64,000 bases of DNA, taken from the NCBI GenBank assembly GCA_029931535.1, contig JAQPZY010001250.1, forward strand, positions 1,302,001-1,366,000, given 5' to 3'. A model generated the notes under the pieces. That model did no database searches. It worked only from the letters and a program-made list of their open reading frames with translations, and was not told the DNA's origin. This stretch comes from Margaritifera margaritifera (Eukaryota > Mollusca > Bivalvia > Unionida > Margaritiferidae). The position numbers and the translations under genes were made by a program. Position 1 is the stretch's first letter. The number at the start of each line of letters is the position of its first letter. Below, piece after piece: positions 37,947 to 50,394 of the stretch.

Positions 37947-37950
<4 letters not shown>

Positions 37951-38035
<85 letters not shown>
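37951..38035. repeat. (TA)n microsatellite
   Basis: About 42 TA units. A short A-run follows. Confidence 0.97.
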
Positions 38036-38037
<2 letters not shown>

Positions 38038-38719
38038 CAATGAAAAAAAAAAAAACTGACTGGGGTGCCATACGGTTGAAGAATGGTCTGGTTAGGACAC
38101 AAACGTTCACCCTCATTAAAGTCACCCTTATCCTAAAGCAAATTAGTAGTGGATGTAATCAGGATCATATGTTGTTGTTTTTTTTTTCTTTTTCTTTTTC
38201 TTCCCATTTTACTATTACTGCTTCTGTCTAGCTACCTCTCAGCTTTATTCCTTTGTATAAAAAAAAACACTTCTTCATCCACAATATTGTAATAATTCAT
38301 TGGCAATTTTTAGAAACTAATCCCATAAGTATTGTTATATTATCAAATTCGAATCATCTTTGAGTATTACTCGTTATACCACTATTTCAATACTTTCCTT
38401 CAGCTTAAATTACAAATAATTCATTATATTACCTTACTTATATTATTATGCTATTTTGTATAACTTCTTCTATTTAAAGTTATTCATCTTGTATTCTAAA
38501 ATTATAAATTTTTTACATGTTTTAAACTTTTTTTCTGGAAGGGAAACATCTGTATAATCCCAAACCTGTGAATCTAAATAGTCCGATTCATAGGTTACTT
38601 TCTTTGCTTTCCGCTAGCAACAAATCAGCGTCAGAAGGAGGATTTCTGTCGAAATATCTTTCAGTGCTGTTGATTGTATATGTCATGAAAACGCTTGTTT
38701 CAATGTTTCTCTAGCTGTT

Positions 38720-39140
38720 GTATCTTCATCCATATTTGACGGCACATCAGCATCATTTATCCAATATTGCAAGGCCCCTAAGCCAAAAAGCTTTGCGTCA
38801 AAAATGGTCAAATCCTGTTCAGCAGTTTTATGGAATACAGTTGTTTAAATGTTTATCTACTTTATACTTACGGAAGCCAGATGGCGGAACAGCATCATTC
38901 GTATAAACTTAGAAGCCATTCATGCCAGAGTGCTTTCGGCAGAATAAGGTCCATTTTTGTTGAAAGGTTTCCTAGATGGATTTGTTTATAGGATTATCTG
39001 TTTTTATTAACGCCTGCCATATTAGATGCTGGATCAGCATCATTTAAACAAATTTGAAGGAGTTTCATGCCAGGATGACTTGTTTCAAATTTGATCAAAT
39101 TTTGTTGAGCGGGTTTGAAGAAGAAGATGTAAATAGCATT
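38720..39140. repeat. Degenerate 143-bp tandem repeat, three units
   Basis: Three copies carry the anchor CAGCATCATT (near 38747, 38892 and 39034), spaced 145 and 142 bp, each followed by a region with ATGCC or AGGCC and then ATTTTGTTGA / CCTGTTCAGC-like steps. Divergence is high. The same anchor (GATCAGCATCATTT) opens units of the satellite at 47.5-49.1 kb, so the two may be related. Confidence 0.6.
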
Positions 39141-39261
39141 TGTGAATGGACGACGCATGAAGCAAAACAAATGAAGGACCACGCCATAAGTTCGCTTGGT
39201 TTGATACCCAGATGAGCAATAAAAAAAATACTGTTATAAGTGAACATGTCATGTCACGAAT

Positions 39262-39955
39262 ATATACGAGGGGTGTTACAAAAGTTGTAATTATTAGTGC
39301 AAGGTCAGTGCATCCCTTTAAAGTACTCTCCATGCACCGCTACACATTTTCTCAGTCTGATTATCCAATTATTAAATGTCATTTTGTATTCATCTTTTGA
39401 TATGTTGTTCACACACTGGAAAACTGCACTTCCAACCGCATGTCGGCTTGCAAATCGTCTGCCCCTCAGCAAAGTTTTAATAACGGGATTCAGCCAAAAA
39501 TCACTTGGAGCTAAATCAGGGCTGTATGGAGGATGTGGCAAAGTTTGGATGCTGTACTCCTTCAGAAAGTCGGTCATGACGGCGGATTTATGCAAACCTT
39601 AATGAGATTCAAAAGATTCTTCAATATATTACAAAACAACTGAGGAATTAATGCCCGTGATAATAGAAACATCTTCCATTGAGCATCGAGCATCTTCATC
39701 AACTGTCCCCTTCACAGCAGCCACTTCCCGCTCACCAATCGCAGACAACGGTTTTCCAGAACGTGGGACATCTTCAGTGGATTCGTGACCATCTTCAAAC
39801 GGTGAAACCACCTCCCAATTGTAGGATATGACAGAAAATTACATCCGTAAATTTTATCCAAGTCATCCTTGATATCAATCAGAGAGTACCTTAGAGCGCC
39901 CGGATTTTACAGCATGTTCTTTTCACAGTAGCAGAGTTGTTCTCCTTCCCCTACA
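39262..39955 (-). pseudogene. mariner-type transposon with internal deletion
   Basis: Read on the minus strand from about 39915: LIDIKDDLDKIYGCNFLSYP then TIGRW, a frameshift, STEDVPRSGKPLSAIGERE, VKGTVDEDARCSMEDVSI and ITGIN (helix-turn-helix half). The sequence then jumps to HKSAVMTDFLKEYSIQTLPH and PPYSPDLAPSDFWL, the region around the third catalytic Asp. The whole middle, with the first two Asp residues, is gone. On the 3' side TATACGAGGGGTGTTACAAA (about 39262) matches the usual mariner terminal repeat. The other terminus is lost or decayed at the 24-bp minisatellite. Confidence 0.88.
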
Positions 39956-39958
39956 TAT

Positions 39959-40208
39959 TTAGGTCACAGTCATTTTCCTATGTTATGTCACAGTCATTTT
40001 CCTATGTTATGTCACAGTCATATTCCTATGTTATGTCACAGTCATATTCATATGTTATGTCACAGTCATATTCCTATGTTAGGTCACAGTCATATTTCTA
40101 TGTTAGGTCACAGTCATATTCATATGTTATGTCACAGTCATATTCCTATGTTAGGTCACAGTCATATTCCTATGTTAGGTCACAGTCATTTTCATATGTT
40201 ATGTCACA
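39959..40208. repeat. 24-bp minisatellite, ten units
   Basis: The unit reads about GTCACAGTCATATTCCTATG followed by TTAK. Because 24 is a multiple of three it stays open in two forward frames (octapeptides MSQSYSYV and LCHSHIPM). This is not evidence of a gene. It starts where the mariner relic ends. Confidence 0.97.
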
Positions 40209-40337
40209 AATATATCTGCATGTATCCGGCGTACTGCATGTACAGCTGCAGCTCATTCTATAGAACCTCAGTGCTTCATTTATAGGTTCAAAAAACAAAA
40301 ATGTTATAAGAAAATATTCAGAACTTTTCAAAAACCT

Positions 40338-40497
<160 letters not shown>

Positions 40498-40569
40498 CCT
40501 CGCGAGATAGAGATACATTCAGCATTTAGCTATTTCTGTAAAGCGTTTTCCAGTGGAATATCAACTTTC

Positions 40570-40715
40570 TTTTCAAAAGTGAACCGAACTGTAAATGAAT
40601 GGTTCAAGCTCTAACAAGGTCATGATCACTAAGCGATATAAATAGGTAAGATATGTGTGCATGCATGTTCTTGCGAAATTTGTCAAGAAAGATAACTCCT
40701 ACGCGACTCATACAG
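40570..40715. repeat. Duplicated block C (matches 53795-53945)
   Basis: AAGCGATATAAAT and AAGAAAGATAACTCCTAC occur here and, in the same order, at about 53864-53925, with GAACTGTAAATGAATGG / GAACTATGAATAAACTT just before. The copy near 53.9 kb holds a 41-codon frame with a membrane segment on the minus strand. Here that frame is disrupted. Confidence 0.7.
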
Positions 40716-41275
40716 TGTTGATTGTAAGTGTGTATCGGTTTGTGTTGGTATAAAAGAAAGATGCAGACAAATGCAAACTCTAAATAATACTCGTTTGTCT
40801 GGGAGGAGAAATAATTCGACAGCTTAGATATTTTCAGAGTAATAAAGACATATTTGTAATTAAATAGAAATGGAAAAGAAAAATTGCAATGTGTAATGCG
40901 CTACCCTCCGGAATTCTTTCATTGTGAAACTATTTTGTATTTCAGGGAATATATTGACTTGATTGACGTAAGACATGGAAGTGAACAGGATTCATTTAGG
41001 TAAGCTCTTGGACAAAAAAGAGAAAAGATCCACTGTGTTTATTGTCATTCGTTCAGCTTCAGTTTTAATAGTCAAGAACATTGTTATACTATTGTATCGT
41101 ATGGTTATAAGTCAACCTAGAGCCGAAAGTTTGACAGATTACCTTATGACGCCTTTTTCGGTTTTTGAATTAGTAAGAGAATGATAAACATCCAGAGCAT
41201 ACAGAAGATGTTCTACAAAATGAATTGACTTCGATTGTAGGCAAATACGTTTATATATTTTAACAATAGGGATGT

Positions 41276-41277
41276 AA

Positions 41278-41328
<51 letters not shown>

Positions 41329-41331
41329 ATC
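41276..41331. repeat. (AAAT)n microsatellite
   Basis: About fourteen AAAT units. Confidence 0.97.
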
Positions 41332-41356
41332 TCATTTTTACTTAGCCCAGTGCTTT

Positions 41357-41628
41357 GAAAATACAATCAGGTTGAGATGTACAGTAGTTTAAAATACAAT
41401 CAGGTTGAGATGTACAGTAGTTTAAAATACAATCAGGTTAAGGTGTACAATAGTATAAAATACAATCAGGTTGAGGTGTACAATAGTGTAAAATACAATC
41501 AGGTTGAGGTGTACAATAGTGTAAAATACAATCACGTTGAGGTGTACAATAGTGTAAAATACAATCACGTTGAGGTGTACAATAGTGTAAAATACAATCA
41601 CGTTGAGGTGTACAATAGTGTAAAATAA
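41357..41628. repeat. 33-bp minisatellite, eight units
   Basis: The unit begins AAAATACAATCAGGTTGAGR and ends ..TGTACARTAGTKT. It is a multiple of three, giving an open 11-residue repeat (VEVYNSVKYNQ). The units form an ordered series: early copies have GAGATGTACAGTAGTTT, middle ones GAGGTGTACAATAGTGT, and the last three also change CAGG to CACG. This shows directional spread of variants. Confidence 0.97.
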
Positions 41629-41689
41629 ATCAATAAATAAGCAATATACCTATAGGACAATGTTTCATTAATAACGTTGAAATCAAGTT

Positions 41690-42260
41690 TTCTATGCAAC
41701 TCATGGCTTCTATTTTACACAACATTTTTATGATGTAGGAATGTTTCAGACAAATCAGAGTTTATGTTTTGAAATCCAGATAAACAATATGGGCATTTAT
41801 ATTGATGTAATCAATAGCAAAGGGGCGTTACGTCTGGATAAATATAGGAGTCATAACATGGAAAGCCGTGTGGATAAGCAAAGATAGAAACTTAGACTGA
41901 TTTATCGATTGACTGATATTTCTAACTAAACATGATCTTACTAAATGACAAAATATTTAGCGTCAGAAAATAAGGTGAACAGGAACACTAAAGCTTTGAA
42001 TATGTTACACGTGTACAGATTTTTGCATGACATTGCACTAAAGAGATGGAAGCCCTAAAATAGTTTAAATTTAATTTTTCTGAAATAAAAAATATTTTTA
42101 GATATCTTTGTAAACTTCATAGTTTATAGGCTTGGTATAGACTCGCCATGTACATTTCTCTGCCTTCATTTCGTAAGAATCTATTAAAAATCTAGGTACA
42201 CGTGCAATGAATTATGTTGGCAAAGTGCGTGAATTTATATTTATGTAATTCAGATCATTG
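41690..42260. repeat. Duplicated block A (matches 58500-59330)
   Basis: Shared stretches include TATTTTACACA...GATGTA near the start, GGCATTTATATTGATGTAAT / GGCATTGATATTACGTCACT and, most clearly, TCATTTCGTAAGAATCTATT / TCATTTCGCAAGAATCTATC followed by a GTACAC.TG...ATTATGT.GGCAA segment and GAATTTATA. The other copy expanded one 63-bp part into a minisatellite. Here there is only one unit. Confidence 0.75.
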
Positions 42261-42834
42261 ATTTCAAGAGATGAGATCTAACTGAAAATAAATGCCTTGA
42301 AACAAAGCAAAATTTTGTTTTCACATAATGGTGTACATTTTGTTCGATATTTAGTAGGGTCAATGCAAAGTAAACTAGACATCCGGCTTCAGTCTAATTT
42401 TAACCTACAAATTTCTCCCCTTTATAAAATAATGAAATAAATAAATATATTTTAAATATGTTTAGAAGATTGATATTGAGAAGTCTCCGTCTTGGTGGAA
42501 AGGATGGTTCTAGATTTATTTTCTTTCTTTTTTTCAAAATTGTATTGTATTTCTACAAAGGATAGCTTTCTGAAACATGCATCCCCTATTTGTTGCACCC
42601 CATACTGTACTGAGCTGTGTGGTAAAAGACTTCTGCGGATCGTTAGTAAACAGTGACTTGTGTCTGGTCAGTGATGAGATAACAGACACAGGTAGAGGAC
42701 GAAGCATGATAGGGTGGAAATAATTTAGTATACTTATCAATGGACACTCTGTACAGCAAATGAACACAACCAATAAATTCGTGTAAACTAAAGCCACACT
42801 GTTCAGGTACCAGCACTGGTCCCAGCTAACATAT

Positions 42835-43080
42835 GATTGCTTGAATCAGACACGTACAGCAACATTCCTTTGGTTTGGTTGGGCTATGCCTGCTTTTTAA
42901 GGTGTTCTACTAGAGTATTTTATTTAGTTTTGTTAGGCAATGAGAGTAAAATTTCTTGCCCTAGTACAAAACACAGTAGGTCACCTGACCTGGCCTGGGA
43001 ATCGACCCCGGTCCTCCTGCGTTGGAATCTAGCACGCTAACCAGATAACGATGACAGAGAGCAGATCTACTGTGCTAGAG
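42835..43080 (-). repeat. tRNA-derived SINE, copy 1
   Basis: On the minus strand a box-A-like TGGTTAGCGTGC and box-B-like GGGGTCGATTCCC are about 30 bp apart, followed by a shared body (GGCAAGAAATTTTACTCTCA, TTGCCTAACAAAACTAA) and ACACCTTA. The same structure is found at 53.5 and 54.4 kb. Loss of the tRNA fold and the shared non-tRNA body mark it as a SINE, not a tRNA gene. Confidence 0.75.
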
Positions 43081-43487
43081 ATCTGTAGGCAAGACAATTC
43101 CACCATTCAATATGTGAATTTCGTAATATCAGTTTAAAAAGTGTGGCATGATCTGAGATTACTTATATTTAAATACTGTAACACGCAAGGAGTCTTACTA
43201 CTGAGTGAATCAAACCCCTGCGTGAGTTTGGCTTGAGGTCCATTGTTTCCCCTATTTCCAAGGACCTCAAGACAACTGAAGGGTTCTTAAACGCGCGAAT
43301 ACCACAAATATTTTTTCTCTAATCACTAATGACAAAACCGTCACGAAACCCTAACTTCACACTTGCATGGTTTTTCTTGCTTCAGATTTGTATAACCCAT
43401 AAGTAAGCCTGTCCAAGCCGTAGATTGGTGCTTCACGCCATGCACCACAACACACAACCCAAACACCTAACACAAAGAATTATTACT

Positions 43488-43830
43488 ATTATAGTAAGAA
43501 TCACCCAATAGAAATAAGATTAAAACGAAGACAATTTTATGGTGGTACAGATGAATTTTTTATGAATAAGCAACAATTTTCTAAATTCCTTGTAGCAAAA
43601 CAAAGACATTACGACTTTGTATACAAGCTTACAAAACACAAATTAACCAAGCTTAAAAAAACACCAAATCGCCAAGCTAACAAAACGTCAATTAATCAAG
43701 TTAACAAAACAAGGATGGTTTATTAGTGCTATTTTACCAATAATAAAATACCTTCATTAGGGAATGTTCTTCCTACATTGTGGTTAGCCACCATTAGTTT
43801 TTTTATCACTAGGGCAACACTGAGGACCAC
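43488..43830 (+). pseudogene. Polinton segment: possible small capsid-related gene
   Basis: The plus strand reads EIRLKRRQFYGGTDEFFMNK, QQFSKFLVAKQRHYDFVYKL and TKHKLTKLKK, then, after a stop, LGNVLPTLWLATISFFI. A basic segment followed by a hydrophobic, Gly/Leu-type segment just before the protease fits the small virion-protein genes of Polintons. The match is from general pattern only, so the function is tentative. Confidence 0.35.
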
Positions 43831-43924
43831 GTCCTTTTTTTTTTTTTACCAGGGACTATATTACCATTTATATAAAGATAGAGCCACTTACAAAAATGTA
43901 GAGATTGAAAAAATAAGATAAACT

Positions 43925-44012
43925 ATTGTAGAGGTTGTTGTAAAAATTGTAGAGGTTGTTGTTAGAATTGTCGAGGTTGTTGTAACAATTGTAGAGGTTG
44001 TTGTAACCAAAA
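43925..44012. repeat. 21-bp tandem repeat, four units
   Basis: The unit is about GTAGAGGTTGTTGTAARAATT. It sits immediately before the protease homology and keeps that frame open (VEVVV.I repeats), so it looks like a local expansion inside old coding sequence. Confidence 0.9.
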
Positions 44013-44019
44013 AATATGC

Positions 44020-44290
44020 TGCAAAAAATATAAGACACGATGAAAGCCTTATTGTTAATATTGAAAACTATTTTAAAGGAAATGGAACGCATTTGACTGC
44101 TATTTAAAATGATCCTCAAAATAATGATATTTAATATTTTGATTCATTTTGCCTACCCCCAAGTGATATTATTATTAATTATAAGATAGAAAGCAAAATG
44201 CAGACAGCTAATATTTCATTATAGTACGCATATACAATATACTGACTCCGTGATGTGTGGATATTATTGTGTGTATGACATAATCCACTG
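44020..44290 (+). pseudogene. Polinton cysteine protease (adenain/ULP1-like), degraded
   Basis: The catalytic order of the adenovirus-type protease is recognisable: HDESLIVNIENYFKGNGTHL (His, about 44078-44104), then YFDSFCLPPSDIII (Asp, about 44134) and DSVMCGYYCVYDIIH (Cys, about 44243-44287). Stops replace residues after TAI and near 44220, and part of the middle is frameshifted. In Polintons this enzyme matures virion proteins. It lies just upstream of the zinc-ribbon/PLA2/integrase relic on the same strand. Confidence 0.75.
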
Positions 44291-44403
44291 CTGTAAAGGT
44301 AATCAAACAATTAATATAATAAGTTTAGGAACCCAATTTTCAATGAAAAATTTATAAAACAATATGAAAGAAACTATGTAATATAATCATATAAAAACGA
44401 AAT

Positions 44404-44970
44404 CGCCTCAGATGTTGAAAAGAAACTGATACATATACCGTGTATACTCGCTTATAATTATAGTCCCAATGCAAACAACATAGACCCTAATCTGCAGTCG
44501 CATAATGCGCCGGAAGATCAGGGTCTATGTTGTTTGTTCTACTGATTAGTCCTTACAAACTGCATAGACCCAGATCTGCCGGCGCATTATGCGACGGCAG
44601 ATCTGGGTCTATGCAGTTTGCAGTTGGTAATGGGCTATACGCGAGTATATACGGTAATGAAGTTATCACGCAAACAAAACTTGGTAGGAACATTATGAAA
44701 GGTAATTGTGTAATATGTAATACTAGACAAACAAGATTTCTACAATGAAAAACAAGTGCTAAATTAGATATTCATAAATCAATTTTACAACTGTTTCCAA
44801 AAGGTGGGTTGACGCTACCTTCTTGTAATTACTATGATCTTTGAAATCCATCACCTGATGGCCCACCAATTAATTCCTTGGATTCTATACGTGTAAAATA
44901 TGATTAATTTTATGATGCAAATTATAATAATAAATCACAATGTGACAAAGAAATGCTGGATGAGTCAAAT
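44404..44970 (+). pseudogene. Zinc-ribbon plus PLA2-like region of the Polinton, split by a MITE
   Basis: Before the MITE the frame reads RLRC then a stop and KETDTY, a worn first cysteine pair. After it comes NEVITQTKLGRNIMKGNCVI then CNTRQTRFLQ, the second CxxC of a short zinc ribbon. Next, KGGLTLPSCNYYDL, NPSPDGPPINSLDSIRVKYD and FYDANYNNKSQCDKEMLD follow the order of the phospholipase A2-like domain known from parvovirus VP1 and from Polintons. The His-Asp dyad position reads KYD, so the His is lost, and stops occur at the Gly loop and after KYD. Confidence 0.72.
44436..44656 (-). mobile_element. Dumbbell MITE copy 3, full form (221 bp)
   Basis: The inverted ends (TACCGTGTATACTCGCTTAT / ATACGCGAGTATATACGGTA) enclose hairpin B (44473-44535, ACATAGACCCTAATCTGCAG / GATCAGGGTCTATGTTG) and then hairpin A (44557-44620, a near-perfect stem with CATAGACCCAGATCTGCCG). 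It is inserted between the two cysteine pairs of the Polinton zinc ribbon. Confidence 0.94.
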
Positions 44971-45054
44971 ATTCATATGGGTAAAACACTGAGCCAAAAA
45001 TCATTCAAAAATTTCTTTCTAATGTTAAACATAAGATTGATCTAGCCAAACCAG

Positions 45055-46117
<1,063 letters not shown>

Positions 46118-46379
46118 GATACACGTTCTTATTTTTTACCTTCTGGAATATATTGTAAAGATTTTTAATTAAAAAATCCTTTTGATAAATTATGAAGAAT
46201 GAAAAAAACAACTTTAAAATCCTTTTGAAAAATTAATTATCTGGAATACATTTGCAATGATAAATTTCAATAAACCCTGAAAGAAAAACTTCATTCATTA
46301 CGATCAAAAACATACATATTTCAATTTCCATAAAAGATTATTTTAAAAAATCAATGAAAATATATCAGAGATACCCCTC

Positions 46380-47410
46380 TAAAACACTATAAAATCTAAT
46401 TCAAGGACATCTAAACCACTAAAAATGTATCATTCCTGAGCCTCTAAAACATACATATTTCAATTTCTAAAAAGTCTTAAATCTTTGAAACATACTTTTA
46501 AAAAGATATTATTCATACCTCTCTAAAGCACTATAAACATATCATTTTAGAATTTCTCCAAGCATACTATTCTTTACCATCTTAAACACTTTAAACATCA
46601 CCTTCTAAAGCACAAAATATCAAATATAAAAAAATTAAACAACTTTAAAACGTTAAGCAATTTTTAAAAAAAAATTCTTATGCCTCTAAAACACTGAACG
46701 TACATCATTAAAGGACTCGAAAAACACTATAAACATCACCATCCTAAGCTCTACCAAGCGTATCATTCCAGATCTTTAAAAGCATTGTAAGTACCGCATT
46801 AAATGACATCAGAAACACTATTCTTTAGCCTCTCTAAAGACATTTCTCTAGAGCCACTCCAAGCACATCATTCTAGAGTCCATCCAAGCACATCATTCTA
46901 GAGCCCCTCCAACACCATCATTCTAGAGCCCATCCAAGCACATCATTCTAGAGTCCCTCCAAGCACTTCATTCTTGAGCCCATCCAAGCACATCATTCTA
47001 GAGCTCCTACAAGCACATCATTCTAGCGCCCCTCCAAGCACATAATTCTAGAGCTCCTTCAAGCACATCATTCTAGGGCCCCTCCAAGCACATCATTCTA
47101 GAGCTCCTTCAAGCACATCATTCTAGAGCCCCTAAAACCTCACAAGTATATCATTCTTTGCCCTCTAGAACGGGTGAAAAACATAATTCTTTACCTCATT
47201 CAGACACCCTCTAAAACGTATAAAAACATCAGTCTAGAGTCACTAAAACAATATAAGTCGATCATTCTTTACCGACATAAGCGTGAAAAAAACCATACAA
47301 ACCATCATTCTTGAGCCCATCCAGACACCATCTAAAGCGCATAAAAACAGCATTGTAGAATTGTTGAGCATCGTAAACACTATAAGTAACTCATCCTTTA
47401 TCCTCTAAAA
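46380..47410. repeat. Decayed satellite with a young 25-bp core
   Basis: The core (about 46850-47135) has about eleven units of TCATTCTAGAGCCCCTCCAA + GCACA, well conserved. On both sides are older, longer, variable units (about 30-45 bp) with the same words: CATTCTT..., CTCTAAAACACTATAAACAT, CATCATT. This suggests an old array, part of which was recently re-amplified. Confidence 0.85.
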
Positions 47411-47419
47411 CACGCGATG

Positions 47420-47443
47420 GGGGGGGGGGGGGGGGAGGGGAAG
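47420..47443. repeat. Poly-G tract
   Basis: An 18-base G-run, then AGGGG, in AT-rich DNA. It could form a G-quadruplex on the plus strand. Confidence 0.9.
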
Positions 47444-47469
47444 AGCGCTAGAACTTCCAATTTATCTCT

Positions 47470-49090
47470 ACTTTGATCAGCATCATTTTCATTCAGGACC
47501 AGCTAGATATCATTAGAAGCTTTTAGTAAAAGCCCCATGTCACATGACCATCTGTCAAGGAGAAGTAGCAATAACAAGATTTTCAAGATCACTGCCATAG
47601 AGTCAATACTGATCGGCACCATTAGGACAGCATACATATCATAAAAAGTCTTATAGTGAAGACATCATGTCACTATGACTACCCATTCAGAAGAGTTGCG
47701 ATCAAAATATTTTTAAGCTGGCCGTCATGGGGGCTACACTGGCGTTCCAATAGTTACCGTTTATATTTTGGTCCAACTACATATCATAAGAAGTTATTTT
47801 GTGCAAACCCCATAGCGATATGACCATCCGTTCAGGAGACGCAGTGATAACAATATCTTCAACATGACCTTAATGACAGCCATGTTGGAGGTCTGATTGT
47901 CACCATTTTAATTAACGATCAGCTGCATATCAAAGGAAGTCTTAAAGTAAAAGCCCCATGTCGATACGACCGTTCGTTCAGATGTCAATCAAAGCGGCCA
48001 TATTGGATGTCCGAGAGGCACCAGTTTCATTTATGACCAAGCACACATGAGAAGAAATCTTTTAGATGGCGCTCTACAGTTTCATACATTGCATAAAGAA
48101 AAGAATTACCCAAGAGTTTCCTCACTGGTTATCCTGGCTATTTATAAATTACCTTGCATGTTTTACATATTGTTAAAAGAACTTTTAATTCCCTTTATTT
48201 TGGTGTATGATTGATGGGTGTAATTTAGGTTAGAGAGTATACAGCTTGGTCTTACTTCAGATGTGCACCTATCAAAAAACTGCTAGCTCCGCGTGGTTAT
48301 TGTCACTTCCTGGACTTCAAAGGTAAATTGTAAAAAAACGAGCCGATAACTTTTTTTTTCCTTTTTATATATTTTGTAATTGATTGATTGCACTTTCAGA
48401 AGCTGGTATTTCCTACTCTGACAAAAGTAGTTTTCCCTATTCTTATAACTGCTTAATTTAGTGTTCTTTGGACTAGTTAAGGCTGATTTTTGGAGTACAT
48501 GGGAGCAGCAATTTTGGTCAGCTGTGTGCTTAGATCATGCACAATTTCCACAAGTTCAATATGTAAAGAAATTTCAGCCACAGTACATGAAAGTAGCATA
48601 GAGGTATGCCAACATTCTCTCCATTGTGCATGTTGCAAATGCAAACAACTTCACCTTACACCTGTCACGGTCAGAAGTTCGAAATATCTGTAGAGCGCCA
48701 TCTTATTAAAAATTCTATGGTGCTATGGCCATTTGTTTAGAAACAGCGATAACAAGATTTGGAGATCATGTTGGGGGTTAGATCAGCCCCATTTTCATTT
48801 AGTACCAACTAGACATCATATGTCTTTTATTAAAAAAACATGTTTATCAGACCATCCATTCAGGAAGAGTAGCAACAACAAGATTTTCAAAATGGCCACC
48901 ATAGTGGTCATGTTGGATGTTATATCGGTACCATTTACGTTTAGAACTAACTATATATCGTAAGAAGTCATTTAGTAAAAACTCCAGATCAGTGTGACCA
49001 AGATTCTCAAGGTGATAAACGCAAAGGCCTTATTGGATGTCTGAGGGGCACCAGTTTCATTTCAGACCAACTAAACTTTAGGATGAATGT
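47470..49090. repeat. Degenerate satellite with a 130-145-bp unit, about eight units
   Basis: Each unit has the order GATCRGCACCATT, GGACCAACTA.ATATCATAAG, AAGTCTTTTAGTAAAAGCCC, ATGACCATCCATTCAGGA, GATAACAAGATTTTCAA and ATGGCC.CCAT...TTGGATG. Unit starts lie near 47477, 47611, 47749, 47895, 48012, 48781, 48922 and 49051. Divergence between units is high. A transposon interrupts it at 48065-48702. Confidence 0.88.
48065..48702. mobile_element. TTA-flanked non-autonomous DNA transposon (Harbinger-like), 638 bp
   Basis: The terminal repeats are GATGGCGCTCTACAG and, inverted, CTGTAGAGCGCCATC. TTA stands directly outside both ends (48062-48064 and 48703-48705). The surrounding satellite gives an empty-site check: joining the flanks gives CTTTTATTAAAA, which is exactly what an uninterrupted unit has near 48823-48834. 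A 3-bp TTA duplication fits the PIF/Harbinger superfamily. No transposase is seen inside. Confidence 0.88.
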
Positions 49091-49472
49091 GTGTGTAAAG
49101 TATCATGGTCATCCTCCCAGTAGTTTAAGAGGAGTAAGCGATGACAAACTTTGTGGTAACCGACGGTCAGGCCAACGCACAAGCTGTTCTCATAGCTGAC
49201 CAGCAGAGCTAAAATCTTGATTGTCTTGGTAGGAAATTTCAATTTGTTATACAAAGCGAGTGCTGCATCTAAACATTTAAGCTATTTACTTCTATTCGGT
49301 TGTTGTTTTAATGTTTAAAACTCATTTATAGTTCGTTGAGAAACAGGAATACACTTTAATGAAGTAAAATAAACCTTTTGAAAGAGATCGGCACAAATGA
49401 ATTAATTTTCATGATAGTGGTTCGCGTTCACGAATTTATAATGTGGCGGAAAATAATCTGTGGCCACACTTT

Positions 49473-49506
<34 letters not shown>
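49473..49506. repeat. (GATA)n microsatellite
   Basis: About eight TAGA/GATA units. A related TAGATACATAGATCGATAAG copy of the flanking sequence lies about 90 bp further on, so this segment was locally duplicated. Confidence 0.95.
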
Positions 49507-49507
<1 letters not shown>

Positions 49508-49822
49508 GTAGTTACAATGTACTGCTGAACTCCCTCATATCTCTCAATGAATTAAACAAAGAATAGATACATAGATCGATAAGTAGTTGATATATACTGC
49601 TGAACTCTTTCATATTTGTCTAAGAATGTGAAATAAAGAAAAAAAAAAAAGGTATGTTCCAAAATTAGAAACTGTGTGATTATCGGGAAATTCCGGCACT
49701 TACCTGTACTAGTTAAAATGTTGTGCCTGTAGATATCTATCCTCCACCAATTAGAAAAGTAAACCTCTTCATCAATAGTTACTCCCGCAGATGTGATGAT
49801 TTTAATTACCATATCAATGAAA

Positions 49823-49944
49823 CATTTGTGTCCATCCATAATTGGCACACATCTCATTCATAAAATTAAATAGGTCTATTACTCATTTGTGTCCATCCAT
49901 AACTGGTACACATCTCATTCATAAAATTAAATAGGTCCATTACT
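49823..49944. repeat. 61-bp direct duplication
   Basis: Two adjacent near-identical copies begin CATTTGTGTCCATCCATAAY at 49823 and 49884. Confidence 0.95.
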
Positions 49945-50394
49945 CATTAAGTTACAACTGCTAGTAAAAATGTCCATCGTTAAGTTTATTTATAGCCTAT
50001 GTCCCGAGGTATTCCAACCAAAATTTATCTATAAATATTGTATTGCGCAAGGACATAATCCAACATACAGTCTATAAATAGGAAGTCAAAAAATTTCCGG
50101 AAATTACAGCTTCAAAGTACTGTATTTATATGTATGTTATCTATCAATATTTTACTGTTCAAGTTCATAATCCTACAGACTAGTTTACAAAGAGTGCTTT
50201 TTTAAAATTGTAGCAAATAACTAAAAACAAGCAATATATAAAGTATCATTAGTTCAAATTATTTACCCTCCTTGGTTCATCCCTGCCATTCTTTTAGTAA
50301 TTAGTACAGCCAAACGATCTGTTTTAATCTGTTATTTGGAGTGTTCCATGAAATTCACATTCGATACAAATAGAAGTAAAAGAAATGGTTATAC

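Larger units (their letters stand above)
33640..37950. other. No gene seen; AT-rich spacer
   Basis: Besides the microsatellite and minisatellite listed separately, I recognise nothing. Frames up to 119 codons (36871-37230, minus) show no motif. Confidence 0.45.

Noticed and set aside
42534..42797. 87-codon minus-strand ORF, and the plus-strand reading of the same DNA, as a transposon gene
   Set aside because: I could not match either strand to a family; not enough to report.
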